A stretch of DNA of 64,000 nucleotides. Source: Actinoplanes palleronii (GTDB lineage Bacteria > Actinomycetota > Actinomycetes > Mycobacteriales > Micromonosporaceae). Every line of letters begins with the position of its first letter. The first letter of the stretch is position 1. Below the pieces are notes generated by a model that was given only the letters and a program-made list of their open reading frames with translations, was not told where the DNA came from and searched no databases. Shown here piece after piece: positions 50,977 through 59,651 of this stretch. The stretch lies in the NCBI RefSeq assembly GCF_016862315.1, contig NZ_BOMS01000076.1, positions 1-64,000 of the forward strand. Reading direction: 5' to 3'. A program made the position numbers and the translations under genes.

Positions 50977-52337
50977 GCCGATTCCTCCTCGAGGTGCTGC
51001 GGTGCCACGCCGTCGACCAGCACGCCGCGGATGATCTCGACGGCCTGCTCGGCCAGCTCCGCGTCCACGTTCAGTGGCGGGTAGAGACGCAGCGTGGTGC
51101 CCCCCGTCATCACCAGCACCCCGGCGTCGAGCAGCGTCAGGAAGGTCTCCCGGAAGGTGCCCTTGTCCAGCGGCCGGCGGGAGTGCTTGTCGGCGACCAA
51201 CTCGATGCCGATCGCAAACCCGGCGCCCCGGACGTCACCGACCAGCGGAGACTCGTCGACAAGCGGTTCGAGGGCGGCCAGCATCTCGGTGCCGAGCTTG
51301 CCCACCCGACTGGGCAGGTCCTCGTCGACAAGGACCTCGGTGGTGGTGGCGACAGCCCGGCAGGCCAGCGGGAACGCGCCGAAGCTGGACGAGCTCGCGC
51401 TCGGGTCGGAGAACGGGGCGGCGGCCATCAACTCCGCAGTGGAGATCACCCCGGTGACCGGGTATCCGGCGCCCATCCCCTTGCCGACCGTGACGATGTC
51501 CGGCACCACCTCGTCGCGCATGAAGGCAAACGGCTCACCGGTACGACCGAAACCGGTCATCATCTCGTCGACGATCAGCAGCGCGTCGAACTCGGCGGCG
51601 ACCGAGGCCAGCGCGTTCAGGTAGCCCGGCGGCGGCACCACGTTCCCGGACCGGCCCTGCACCGGTTCGACGACGAGAGCCGCCAGCGCACCGGTGGAGT
51701 TCTCCTTGATGGTGTCCCGCACCGTCTCCACACAGGCGTAGCCGCAGCTCGGGAACGTCATTTTGAGCGGGCAGTGGTAGCAGTTGGCGTAGGGGGCGCT
51801 GAAGTAGCCCGAGGGCAGCGGCCCGAGACCGGCCCGCGCCCCCGCGGTGAGCGCCAGGCTGCCCAGTGTCTTGCCGTGGAAGCCACCCCAGAACGACAGG
51901 AACTCATGTTTGCCGGTGACCGATTTGGCCAGCCGCAGCGCCGCTTCCACCGCCTCGGTGCCACCGCTGTAGAGCTGAATCCGGTCCAGCGGCGGCGGCA
52001 GGAACTCGCGCAGTGCCTCAGCCATCGCCCGGCGACCGGCCGAGCCGAACGCCCCGGCCGGCGCGGTGGCCAGCTCCGCGGTGAGCGCGGCAATCAGGCG
52101 GGGGTTGGCGTGTCCGATGGAATTGACCCCGCCGGCACCCTGGAAGTCGATGATCTCGTTGCCGTCCACATCGACCAGGACCGCGCCGGAGGCGGACTCG
52201 ACGCACAGTTGCGACCAGAGCATGACGGCCTGCAGTCCGGGTCCGATCACTTCCTGCTCAGCGGCCCAGTGCTGAGCACCACGCGGCCGGTCGGGAGTAC
52301 GCCCGAACCGTCGGCCGTCGCCTGAACTTTCTGCCAT
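50973..52337 (-). CDS. Class III PLP aminotransferase
   Basis: 454 residues from the ATG at 52337, with GAGAGG about 8 nt upstream. SGGTEAVEAALRLAK, FWGGFHGKT, DEMMTGFGRTG and PLP-Lys TVGKGMGAGYP give a complete class III enzyme. It has a Cys-rich insert (CYHCPLKMTFPSCGYAC) seen in a subset of the family. Members transfer amino groups to terminal or ring ketones, such as 4-aminobutyrate, glutamate-semialdehyde and some sugar and inosose substrates. First gene of the long minus-strand operon, divergent from the IMPase. Confidence 0.85.
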   Translation of the reverse strand: MAESSGDGRRFGRTPDRPRGAQHWAAEQEVIGPGLQAVMLWSQLCVESASGAVLVDVDGNEIIDFQGAGGVNSIGHANPRLIAALTAELATAPAGAFGSAGRRAMAEALREFLPPPLDRIQLYSGGTEAVEAALRLAKSVTGKHEFLSFWGGFHGKTLGSLALTAGARAGLGPLPSGYFSAPYANCYHCPLKMTFPSCGYACVETVRDTIKENSTGALAALVVEPVQGRSGNVVPPPGYLNALASVAAEFDALLIVDEMMTGFGRTGEPFAFMRDEVVPDIVTVGKGMGAGYPVTGVISTAELMAAAPFSDPSASSSSFGAFPLACRAVATTTEVLVDEDLPSRVGKLGTEMLAALEPLVDESPLVGDVRGAGFAIGIELVADKHSRRPLDKGTFRETFLTLLDAGVLVMTGGTTLRLYPPLNVDAELAEQAVEIIRGVLVDGVAPQHLEEESA

Positions 52338-52454
52338 CGTTCCGCCTCTCGAGTGCGGCCGATCCCCCGGTCCCGTCGACCGCCGACCGCTTCCGCCAAT
52401 GCTCGGGATCCGGCGGCCGCACCGGGAGCCTCGATCGGCCACGACGAATGGGTA

Positions 52455-52510
52455 TGCCCGGACGGCTGGCACGTCCGGGCAGCGTGACGCGGTGATGACG
52501 CGGTTAGCGT
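52455..52510 (+). promoter_or_regulatory. Palindrome and leaderless-type promoter of the IMPase operon
   Basis: TGCCCGGAC (52455-52463) and GTCCGGGCA (52473-52481) form a perfect 9-bp inverted repeat with a 9-bp spacer. Downstream, TAGCGT at 52505-52510 is a TANNNT -10 element whose predicted start coincides with the GTG at 52517, so the IMPase mRNA may be leaderless; no ribosome site is visible. The palindrome sits at the expected -35 side and between divergent operons, a good place for a cluster regulator. Confidence 0.45.
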
Positions 52511-52516
52511 GGCGCC

Positions 52517-53329
52517 GTGACCAGCACCGTGCAGCACCTCATCGACGTGGCGGCGCAGTCCGCTGTGGACGCCGGCCGCCTGATCCGCCACCGGTTCCGC
52601 GGCCCGATCGGGACGTCTACGAAGCAGGCGGCCCACGACGTGGTGACCACGGTCGACCTCGCCGCGGAGGAGTCGATCCGGGCTGCGTTACGCGGCGCTG
52701 CTCCGCACTCGTCGGTGGTGGGCGAGGAGGGCGGCGCCACGATCGGGGCGGGCGATCCGGTGTGGCTCGTCGACCCGATCGACGGCACGTACAACTTCGT
52801 CCGGGGCATCCCGTTCTTCTGCGTGTCGATCGGCCTGCGGATCGCGGGCCGGACCGTGGGTGGCTGTGTCTACGACCCGATACACGAGGAGTTGTTCACC
52901 GCGGCGGACGGCCGCGCGTGGCTGAACGGCACACCGCTGCCCACGCGGACGTCCGAGCCGCCGGCACCACCGCTGGTGCTGTGCGACATCCCGAACGCCG
53001 GTGGGCCGCCGGCCGCCGCCGAGACCGACCTGCTGGCCGCGCTGCTGACCGCCGCCGCTGACGTGCGACGGCTCGGTTCGTCGGCGCTGGCACTGGCGTA
53101 CGTCGCGGCCGGTCGCGCCGACCTGGCTGCCAACGCGGACGTCTACGACTGGGACACCGCCGCCGGCCGGGCACTGGTCACCGCAACCGGCGGCGGTTAC
53201 CTGAGCCACCCCGACCCACTGCCCACCCTGCGACGGGGCAGCTTCGTCGCGTGGGCCCCGGCGTACGAGGCTCTCGGCCGCTCGGTCGGCGGGGCCCTGC
53301 ACCGTGACCATTTCGAGGAGACCGTGTGA
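52517..53329 (+). CDS. Inositol monophosphatase family protein
   Basis: 270 residues from a GTG. The Li+-sensitive phosphatase motifs are complete: VVGEEGG, DPIDGTYNFVRG and VYDWDTAAG. It probably dephosphorylates inositol phosphate made by Ino1, giving free myo-inositol. Relatives act on histidinol phosphate, fructose bisphosphate or PAP; the sulfotransferase next door makes PAP removal (CysQ-like) a real alternative. Its stop overlaps the sulfotransferase start. Confidence 0.88.
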   Translation: MTSTVQHLIDVAAQSAVDAGRLIRHRFRGPIGTSTKQAAHDVVTTVDLAAEESIRAALRGAAPHSSVVGEEGGATIGAGDPVWLVDPIDGTYNFVRGIPFFCVSIGLRIAGRTVGGCVYDPIHEELFTAADGRAWLNGTPLPTRTSEPPAPPLVLCDIPNAGGPPAAAETDLLAALLTAAADVRRLGSSALALAYVAAGRADLAANADVYDWDTAAGRALVTATGGGYLSHPDPLPTLRRGSFVAWAPAYEALGRSVGGALHRDHFEETV

Positions 53330-54060
53330 TGCACAGGCGTTTTCTGTTCATGGGCGGTATGCACCGCAGCGGCACCACCCTGCTGGCCGCACTGGTCGGC
53401 ACGAATCCGCGGGTGGCCGGGTTCCGGCAGACCGGCGCGCCGATGGACGAGGGCCAGTACCTGCAGACCGTCTGCCCCTACGACGAGCAGCACGGTGGTC
53501 CGGGGCGGTTCGCGTACGCACCCGGGGCGCACATGACCGAGCACCACGAGCTGGCCACCCCCGCCACCGCCCGGCTGCTGCGCGAGCAGTGGGGCCGCTA
53601 CCTGGACCCCAGCCGCCCGGTGCTGCTGGAGAAGTCGCCGCCCAACCTGTTGCGCTTCCGCTTCTTTCAGCGGCTGTTCCCCGGTTCCCGGTTCGTGCTG
53701 GTCACCCGGCATCCGCTGGGGGTGGCGATGAGCACCCGGAAGTGGACGCCGGCGCTGACCGTGCGGCAACTCGTCGAGCACTGGCTGCACGCCCACGACC
53801 TGGCCCGGGCCGACGCCGCACACCTGGACGCGTTGCTGACCGTCCGCTACGAGGACCTGATGACGGAACCGGACCGGACGCTGGAGACCATCGCCGCCTT
53901 CGCCGGCATTCCGCCCGCCTTCGACGTCGGTGACCTGGACCAGGACACGAACACCCGGTACCTGCGGGCCTGGCGGCAGGGTCCGGGCGCCGACGACGAC
54001 CTCGCCGACCTCGCCGAGCGGGTCGAGCGGTACGGCTACCGGCTGCCCGCGTTCGCCTGA
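53329..54060 (+). CDS. PAPS-dependent sulfotransferase
   Basis: 243 residues from the ATG at 53329 (GAGGAG about 8 nt upstream; a GTG at 53326 is possible). GGMHRSGTTLLA (9-20) is the 5'-phosphosulfate loop and FVLVTRHPLGVAMSTRKW the 3'-phosphate motif. LLEKSPPNLLR supplies the conserved Lys region. It moves sulfate from PAPS to a hydroxyl or amine, which predicts a sulfated product or intermediate. Coupled to the IMPase. Confidence 0.88.
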   Translation: MHRRFLFMGGMHRSGTTLLAALVGTNPRVAGFRQTGAPMDEGQYLQTVCPYDEQHGGPGRFAYAPGAHMTEHHELATPATARLLREQWGRYLDPSRPVLLEKSPPNLLRFRFFQRLFPGSRFVLVTRHPLGVAMSTRKWTPALTVRQLVEHWLHAHDLARADAAHLDALLTVRYEDLMTEPDRTLETIAAFAGIPPAFDVGDLDQDTNTRYLRAWRQGPGADDDLADLAERVERYGYRLPAFA

Positions 54061-54087
54061 ACCCGCTCCACCGAGAGGAGAAAACGG

Positions 54088-54840
54088 ATGCCCCGGCTGC
54101 TCATCGTGCACGGCACCGGCGGACCGCAGCGTAGCGACGACTCGGTCCGCCGGGAGTGGATCAGCTCCATCCAGGACGGTCTGGTGCTGGCCGGCTACCC
54201 GGCCGTGGCACCGGACGCCACCCTGGTCAACCTCGACGCGCCGGACCGCGTACCGGTCCTCGGCGACAGCGATCCGGCCGCCGAGCTCGCGCTGCTGCGG
54301 CGTTGCTGGCAGGCCGCCATCTTCGACACCGAGCCCGGTACGCAGCCCGCCGACGAGGATGCGCTGGCCGCGCGGCTGGCCTGGTCCCGATACTTCTGCG
54401 GCCTGACGGCCGAGGAACTGACCGGCACCCTGCGACAGGTCCGCGCCTTCGCCACCGGCTCCGTGGCCGCGCATCCGGCGGTCGACGACGTACGCGCGGC
54501 GCTCACCCCGGACACCGAGATCGTGATCGGCCACTGTCTGGGCGGGGTAGCTGCGGCGCTGGCCCTGGCCGGCACCGGTGCCGCCGCTCCGGCGCTGATC
54601 ACCCTGGGCTCCCCGCACCCCCCGGCCGGGGAGTGGCCCACGTCCGGCCCGGCCACCTGGGTGGACGTCACCGACGTGCAGGACACCCTGGTTCTGGCGG
54701 CCAGGAGCGGTCCGGCGGGCATCACCGGGAAGGTGTCGCTCGACTGCGACCCGCGACTGCGTGGCGCTCGCAACTATCTGGCCTCACCGGAGTTCGGCAA
54801 GGTGCTCGGCAGCCTGCTGGAGACCTGTCACGCCCGATGA
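54088..54840 (+). CDS. RBBP9/YdeN-like alpha/beta-hydrolase with a Cys at the nucleophile position
   Basis: 250 residues, GAGAGGAG upstream of the ATG. LIVHGTGG at the first strand and GHCLGG (Cys150) at the nucleophile elbow where Ser is usual; later TLGSPHPP and DVTDVQDTLV. A Cys nucleophile is known in type II thioesterases' rare variants and dienelactone hydrolases, so activity on thioesters or lactones is possible. It follows the sulfotransferase by 27 nt in the cluster and may release or edit carrier-bound intermediates. Confidence 0.6.
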   Translation: MPRLLIVHGTGGPQRSDDSVRREWISSIQDGLVLAGYPAVAPDATLVNLDAPDRVPVLGDSDPAAELALLRRCWQAAIFDTEPGTQPADEDALAARLAWSRYFCGLTAEELTGTLRQVRAFATGSVAAHPAVDDVRAALTPDTEIVIGHCLGGVAAALALAGTGAAAPALITLGSPHPPAGEWPTSGPATWVDVTDVQDTLVLAARSGPAGITGKVSLDCDPRLRGARNYLASPEFGKVLGSLLETCHAR

Positions 54841-54939
54841 GCCCCGGGGAGCGTGTCCGGAACGAGACACGGTCCTGGATGGGGCGTACCGTCGTCGGAT
54901 TCGATGATTCGTGTGACTCCGAGTGAGAGGAGCGCGGTC

Positions 54940-55620
54940 ATGACCGCGACGATCGTCGAACACCGTCCGCACCGCGAGTCGGCAAGCCTCCGCATCGCAC
55001 TGGTAATGATCAACGACATCCTGCGGGACGGCCTCAGCGTGGCGCTCCGGGGTCTCGCCCTGACCACTTCCGTCCGTGCCTACCGCTCGATGCCGGAGCT
55101 GCTGACCGAGGCCGTCGACGAGCGGCCGGACGTGCTCGTCGTCAACGCGGCCGACGGCGTCGCAGGCATCGCAACCGCCGCTCTGATCGCCCCGGGCAGC
55201 AAGATCGTCATGCTGATCCACGACGCCCGTGCCGCCGAGGCGGTGCTGGCCGACGGGGTGGTGGTGGACGGCTTCCTGCTCCAACAGGATCTGTCCGGTC
55301 GCACGCTGGAGAACGCGCTACGGGCCATCATGACCGGTGAGGTACCGATGCCCGCGGTCCTGGCACAACAGCTGCTGGCCCGGGCCGGCATCCGGCGTAC
55401 ACCATCGTCGATGGCGCGCATCACGCTGACGCCGCGTGAGCACGAGACGCTGTTGCTGCTGGTGGAGGGGCTGAGCAACAAACAGATCGCCCGGCGCCTC
55501 AAGATCTCCGACCACGGGGCGAAGCGGCTGGTCGCTGGAGTGCTGCTCAAGCTCGGCTGCACCAACCGGACCTCGGCGGTGGTCACCGCCATCCGCTCCG
55601 GCCTGGTGGAGTGCGCATAG
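54940..55620 (+). CDS. LuxR-type regulator with a receiver-like domain lacking the phospho-Asp
   Basis: 226 residues from the ATG at 54940 with GAGAGGAG upstream. The N-terminal about 120 residues have the receiver layout, but the acidic pair is changed (VMINDILRDGL) and the phospho-site strand reads DVLVVNAADG, with Asn in place of Asp. The LuxR HTH is LTPREHETLLLLVEGLSN, then KQIARRLKISDHGAKRLV. It is therefore an atypical orphan regulator, perhaps ligand-responsive, as in several antibiotic clusters. Likely cluster regulator. Confidence 0.8.
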   Translation: MTATIVEHRPHRESASLRIALVMINDILRDGLSVALRGLALTTSVRAYRSMPELLTEAVDERPDVLVVNAADGVAGIATAALIAPGSKIVMLIHDARAAEAVLADGVVVDGFLLQQDLSGRTLENALRAIMTGEVPMPAVLAQQLLARAGIRRTPSSMARITLTPREHETLLLLVEGLSNKQIARRLKISDHGAKRLVAGVLLKLGCTNRTSAVVTAIRSGLVECA

Positions 55621-55657
55621 GGCACCGGCACCCGTTCCGCGGGTGGACGAGTGCGGA

Positions 55658-55704
55658 AACCACGAAGGTGGCGGCGCCCGAGCGGTGCCGCCACCTTCGT
55701 GGTT
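55658..55704. terminator. Very strong bidirectional terminator
   Basis: An 18-bp perfect stem (55658-55675 with 55687-55704) with an 11-nt loop lies between two convergent LuxR genes, followed by CTCTC on one side and TTCCGC on the other. Confidence 0.85.
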
Positions 55705-55707
55705 CTC

Positions 55708-56379
55708 TCAGACCGTCTGCGGTACCGCAGGTTGCTCGTAGAGGCCGTGCACGGCCAGCTGGATGCCGAGCTCGAGCCGGCTGCGGGCCCCGACCATCTG
55801 CATGATCTGCGTGACTTGCCGCTGCACGGTACGGGTGGACACCGCCAGCGCCCGCGCGACCACGTCGTCGGTGGCCCCGCCGGCCAGCCGCCGCAGCACG
55901 TCACGCTGCAGCGAGTTGAGCCTGCCGTGCAGGTCGCGCTGATCCGCCCGAGCCTCGGACCAGTGGTGGTGGAAGATCGTCACCAGCGTCTGCACCGCGG
56001 TGGGCGAGCGGATGGCCAGCGGTGACATGTCCCCGCCCCGTGACACGATCGCCAGGTTGCGGTCCAGCACAACCATAAGGGTCGGCGAGTGCTTGCCGCT
56101 CCGCACGTCGGCCCGGACCCCCAGGAGGGCCTGCAGCCGGGCACCCCGGTCCAGCAGTGTCTCTCCGGCCACCACCGCGCGCACCCGGGCGGAGCCGAGC
56201 CATCCGGCCCTGGGCTGCCGGATCCGGCCCGGCTCCGGGCCGGACAACAGAGCGCAGTTGGCCGGGATCAGCGCGAGGACCTCGTCCCGCGCGGATCTGA
56301 TCAGCCGTGTCGCCAGGCGCCAGCCCGCACCCTCGGCCTCGATGACCTTCGGCTCCGGTTCCATAGCCCCGTCCAGCAT
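55708..56379 (-). CDS. LuxR-type regulator with a PLD/TrmB-like N-terminal domain
   Basis: 223 residues from the ATG at 56379 with GGGGGAGAG upstream. The C-terminal HTH is LNSLQRDVLRRLAGGATDD, then VVARALAVSTRTVQRQV. The N-terminal part (IEAEGAGWRLATRLIRSARDEVLALIP, read as adjacent segments) is like the signal domain of a group of actinobacterial LuxR proteins related to TrmB/PLD-like folds. No receiver motifs. Possible cluster regulator at its right edge. Confidence 0.75.
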   Translation of the reverse strand: MLDGAMEPEPKVIEAEGAGWRLATRLIRSARDEVLALIPANCALLSGPEPGRIRQPRAGWLGSARVRAVVAGETLLDRGARLQALLGVRADVRSGKHSPTLMVVLDRNLAIVSRGGDMSPLAIRSPTAVQTLVTIFHHHWSEARADQRDLHGRLNSLQRDVLRRLAGGATDDVVARALAVSTRTVQRQVTQIMQMVGARSRLELGIQLAVHGLYEQPAVPQTV

Positions 56380-56522
56380 GATCTCTCCCCCGTGTTTGCC
56401 GTCGTGTCGCACGTACACCGGCCCGCACCAAGCGGACAGTGATGGAAACGTAGCGATCGGCAGCCTTCGCGGGTACCGGGGAATCCCTGCCTCATGACGC
56501 CGGTTTTTCACCGCCGCCCGCG

Positions 56523-57191
56523 TTACTCGCTTCGGTCGACGGAGCTGTTGGACCGCAGGTACATCAGCACCGCCCGCACCCGCCGGTGCACGCCCTCCGT
56601 GGCGTCGATCTGCAGCCGCTCCAGGATGCTCGTCACGTACGACTCGATGGTCTTGCTGCTCAGGTGCAGGCGGTCGGCGATCGCCCGGTTGGTCAGCCCC
56701 TGTGCCATCAGTGCCAGCACCTCCTGTTCCCGAACGGTCAGGCGGTCGATCCGGCCACCCCTCCGGCGCAGCGCCATCAGCTCCTCGACCAGAGCCGGAT
56801 CGATGACCGCTCCGCCGTTCGCCACCTCGCGCAACGCGGCGACCACCTGCTCGACGTCGAGGATGCGCTCCTTGAGCAGGTATCCGACGCCGCCCCCACC
56901 CGAGTTGACGATCGCCAGCGCGTACTCCGTCTCGATGTGCATGGAGAGGACCAGCACCGCGATCCCCGGGTAGTCCCGCCGGATCCGCTCAGCGGCGACC
57001 AGACCCTCGGTGGTGTAGGTCGGTGGCATCCGGATGTCGACGATCACCGCGTCCGGCCGGTGTGCGGCCACCGCGTCCAGCAGCTCGCGGGCGTCGTTAA
57101 CCGAGGCGAGCACGGTCATCGCGGCCTGCCGCAGGAGAGCTGACAAGCCCTCCCGGATCAGCACCGCATCGTCCGCTATGACGATCCGCAC
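56523..57191 (-). CDS. NarL-type response regulator 2
   Basis: 222 residues from a GTG that overlaps the kinase by 16 nt. Receiver: VIADDAVLIREGL, phospho-Asp in VIVDIRMPP, Ser in VLSMH, Lys in YLLKE. HTH: LTVREQEVLALMAQGLTN, then SSKTIESYVTSIL. The Tyr-Gly-rich VNSGGGGVGYLL is a known variant in actinobacterial NarL regulators. Cognate kinase is directly upstream. Confidence 0.92.
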   Translation of the reverse strand: MRIVIADDAVLIREGLSALLRQAAMTVLASVNDARELLDAVAAHRPDAVIVDIRMPPTYTTEGLVAAERIRRDYPGIAVLVLSMHIETEYALAIVNSGGGGVGYLLKERILDVEQVVAALREVANGGAVIDPALVEELMALRRRGGRIDRLTVREQEVLALMAQGLTNRAIADRLHLSSKTIESYVTSILERLQIDATEGVHRRVRAVLMYLRSNSSVDRSE

Positions 57192-58603
57192 GGGATCACC
57201 GTCCGCAACGTCGTACCGATCCCGGGCCGGCTCTCCAGTTCGATCCGGCCACCGAGCGCCTCGGCGCGGCGGCTGAGATGGTGCAGGCCGCCCTCGCCGG
57301 TGAGGATCCGGGGCGAGCCGGAGCCGTCGTCGCACACCTCCAGGTGCAGGCAGTGCTGTTCCTTGCGCATCCGGATCACCACCGTCGAGGCGCCGCCGTG
57401 CCGAACCGCGTTGGTCAACGCCTCCGCCACGATGAAATAGGCGACCTCCGCCACCGCACGCGGAACCAGGCGGGGCCGCCCCTCGATCCGCACCGTCACC
57501 GGCGTGTTGGCGGTCAGCACGGCCAGCGCCTCGTGCAGTTCACGCCGGCTCAGTGCGGGCGGCCGCAGTCCCCGGCTCAGCAACCGCAACTCGGTCAGCG
57601 CCATGGCCAGCTCCGTGGCCGCCGTGTCCAGGTGGAAGTCGGCCTCGGCGGTGCCCCGCGCGGCCTTGCGCGCCATCTGTACCAGCAGTGTCGCGTTGAT
57701 CAACCGCAGCTGCGCACCGTCGTGCAGGTCCCGTTCGATCTCGCTGCGCGCCCGGCTGCGGCCGTTCTGCGCCTCCTGCTCGTACCGGCGTTCCCAGAGT
57801 TCGGCATCGGCCTGCCAGCCCCGCGCGTTGGCGAGCAGGGCCAGCGGTGGGATCAGGATCTGCAGGATCACACCGGCCGCGTTGCCCACCAGCCAGGCCG
57901 CCTGCGTCGGAACGGTCAGCACCGGCACCAACGCGGCGGCACTCACCTGGAGACAGAGGAGCACACCCGGCAGGGCGACGATCCGCTGGGTGCGCTGCCA
58001 CCGCCGGATCAGCTGGACGGCGAGCCAGACCGCCACCACCGAGACCACCAGCCGTGCGGCAAGCGGAAGGTACGGCTCGGCGTCCCAGCCCGGCGAGGGG
58101 AGGCAGGCCAGGCACGGGTCGATCGGGCTGGATGGCGCGAGTTGGCCGTCGACGATCAGCACCGGCAGGCCGCCGAGCGCGACCGTCAGCAGGAGGCGGT
58201 CCGATCGGGTACGCGTACGGCGGTGCGGCTGGGTGACCAGGATGACCACCAGAAGCGTCCAGATCAGCGGATGCGCGGCGGCGGCGATGCCGGTGCCCGT
58301 CACGCCGTGCAGCGGCCCGATGCTCCGCGCCAGCCAGATCATGGCGACGGCGAGGAACAGCGTGCCGGCCAGGAGGTTGGCGGCCGACCCGATCAGGATC
58401 ATCCCGGCCGTGCCGTAGGAACCGACGAGAACCAGAGCTGTGGCGGCGAAGAGCGTGATCTCCGGATCACCGGACTGGATCACCCGCACCGCGGCGACCA
58501 GGCTCACACCCAACATCACACAGATCAGCAGTGCCACAGCAAAGCGCCGCAGTGCTTGACGCGCGTAGAGCCGGCTGACTCTGCCGTGCATCGGAAGCCA
58601 CAC
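57176..58603 (-). CDS. NarL-type sensor histidine kinase 2
   Basis: 475 residues from the GTG at 58603, 8 nt after GGGGGG; TTG 58606 and ATG 58591 are alternatives. About eight TM helices, with a short Cys-containing loop (DPCLACLPSPGW) exposed outside. HisKA_3 with RDLHDGAQLRLINA (His site), N-box EALTNAVRHG, G-box DDGSGSPRILTGEGGLHHL. The external Cys pair may sense redox or metal. Signal unknown. Confidence 0.9.
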   Translation of the reverse strand: MWLPMHGRVSRLYARQALRRFAVALLICVMLGVSLVAAVRVIQSGDPEITLFAATALVLVGSYGTAGMILIGSAANLLAGTLFLAVAMIWLARSIGPLHGVTGTGIAAAAHPLIWTLLVVILVTQPHRRTRTRSDRLLLTVALGGLPVLIVDGQLAPSSPIDPCLACLPSPGWDAEPYLPLAARLVVSVVAVWLAVQLIRRWQRTQRIVALPGVLLCLQVSAAALVPVLTVPTQAAWLVGNAAGVILQILIPPLALLANARGWQADAELWERRYEQEAQNGRSRARSEIERDLHDGAQLRLINATLLVQMARKAARGTAEADFHLDTAATELAMALTELRLLSRGLRPPALSRRELHEALAVLTANTPVTVRIEGRPRLVPRAVAEVAYFIVAEALTNAVRHGGASTVVIRMRKEQHCLHLEVCDDGSGSPRILTGEGGLHHLSRRAEALGGRIELESRPGIGTTLRTVIPCGSS

Positions 58604-58606
58604 CAA

Positions 58607-59651
58607 TCGTTCCCCCCGTAGTCGGTGGCCGATGGGAGCTGACCGCTGGACGGCGATGGAACCGACAAGCGTTCACTCGGTGGTCGCGACGCGACTTCCG
58701 AAGACGATCAGTCCGTCCGGATCGGCCTACGCGATCGACAGCAATATATAGCACTTCCGATTAATCAGGTCTGCTAATTGCATAGGAGTTTTCGCAAAAC
58801 TGGTCATTGCTGACTTACGGTCGTCGCGCTCACTCAAGCACGCGAACCGGACAGTTCATTCCCCCCATTGACTGTATAACCTATCAGTTTAGAAGGTAAT
58901 TCTGTCCTATTCGGATCCACGGGTCGGCAGCCGCCGACATCCGCCCTGCTCCCACCCCATGGCATCGCGTCTCACCGCCTAGACCACCGCGTCGAGCCCC
59001 AGGCCACCCCATCGGCCGGTATCACGCCGGCGCGGTACCGAAGCCGGCCGGTTCAACACCCGCCCCCGCATCGGAAACCGGCCCAATCCGCGCCAAGGAC
59101 GGCATCCCCGGCCCGCCTCGTCGCCCGCGACTCAGCGCCCGCGAAGTCGACGGAAAAGCCGCCGGGAAGCCGGCCCACTTGCGCATTACGACACTTCGGC
59201 AAACCGCTAGTTATCGCTACCGACCCGGCTCACGGGCAGCGGTACAGAAAAACAGCTGCATAAGTAATCCCTAATGCCGACATGCACATACTTCCGAACC
59301 GGATGGCACAAATGCTCCCGAGCCGGAGGGGCAGCAACCCGAAGGACCTGCTCGACGTCGGTACCGACGGCGACTACTGCTGCCCCACGCCGCGCGCGGT
59401 GGCTTCCCGCATCACGGGGGGGACGACAACGCCGGCGCCCAGACGGCTTCGTCGGGACGTGCATGGACCGAGGTCGCGGGCCGACCGCTCCCGGCGCGGA
59501 CGACAAGGCGGTCCTGAACTACGTTTCCGCAGTTCAGGACCGCCTCTGGTCTGGCGTTCCCGAGGGACTCGACCCCCCCCACTACTTCTCCGAAGCGGCA
59601 GCCGGCGCCGGGTGGTTCAGAGATGCCCGGCGCTGCCGACCGCGACCATCG
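58607..59651. other. Long intergenic region without convincing genes
   Basis: About 1 kb, AT-rich at 58740-58910 against the background (for example AATATATAG, TTAATCAGG). That part probably holds promoters for the kinase operon and contains a palindrome AGTTTT-CGC-AAAACT at 58787-58801. The 59200-59500 part has open frames on both strands but none with a ribosome site or protein-like composition. A hairpin at 59605-59633 (GCGCCGGG/CCCGGCGC) and one at 59506-59545 lie downstream of the minus-strand gene at 59652. Confidence 0.6.
59506..59545. terminator. Perfect 15-bp hairpin
   Basis: AGGCGGTCCTGAACT and AGTTCAGGACCGCCT flank a 10-nt loop. It is the second hairpin downstream of the small secreted protein gene at 59652-60008 and probably the main terminator of that minus-strand transcript. 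Confidence 0.65.
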
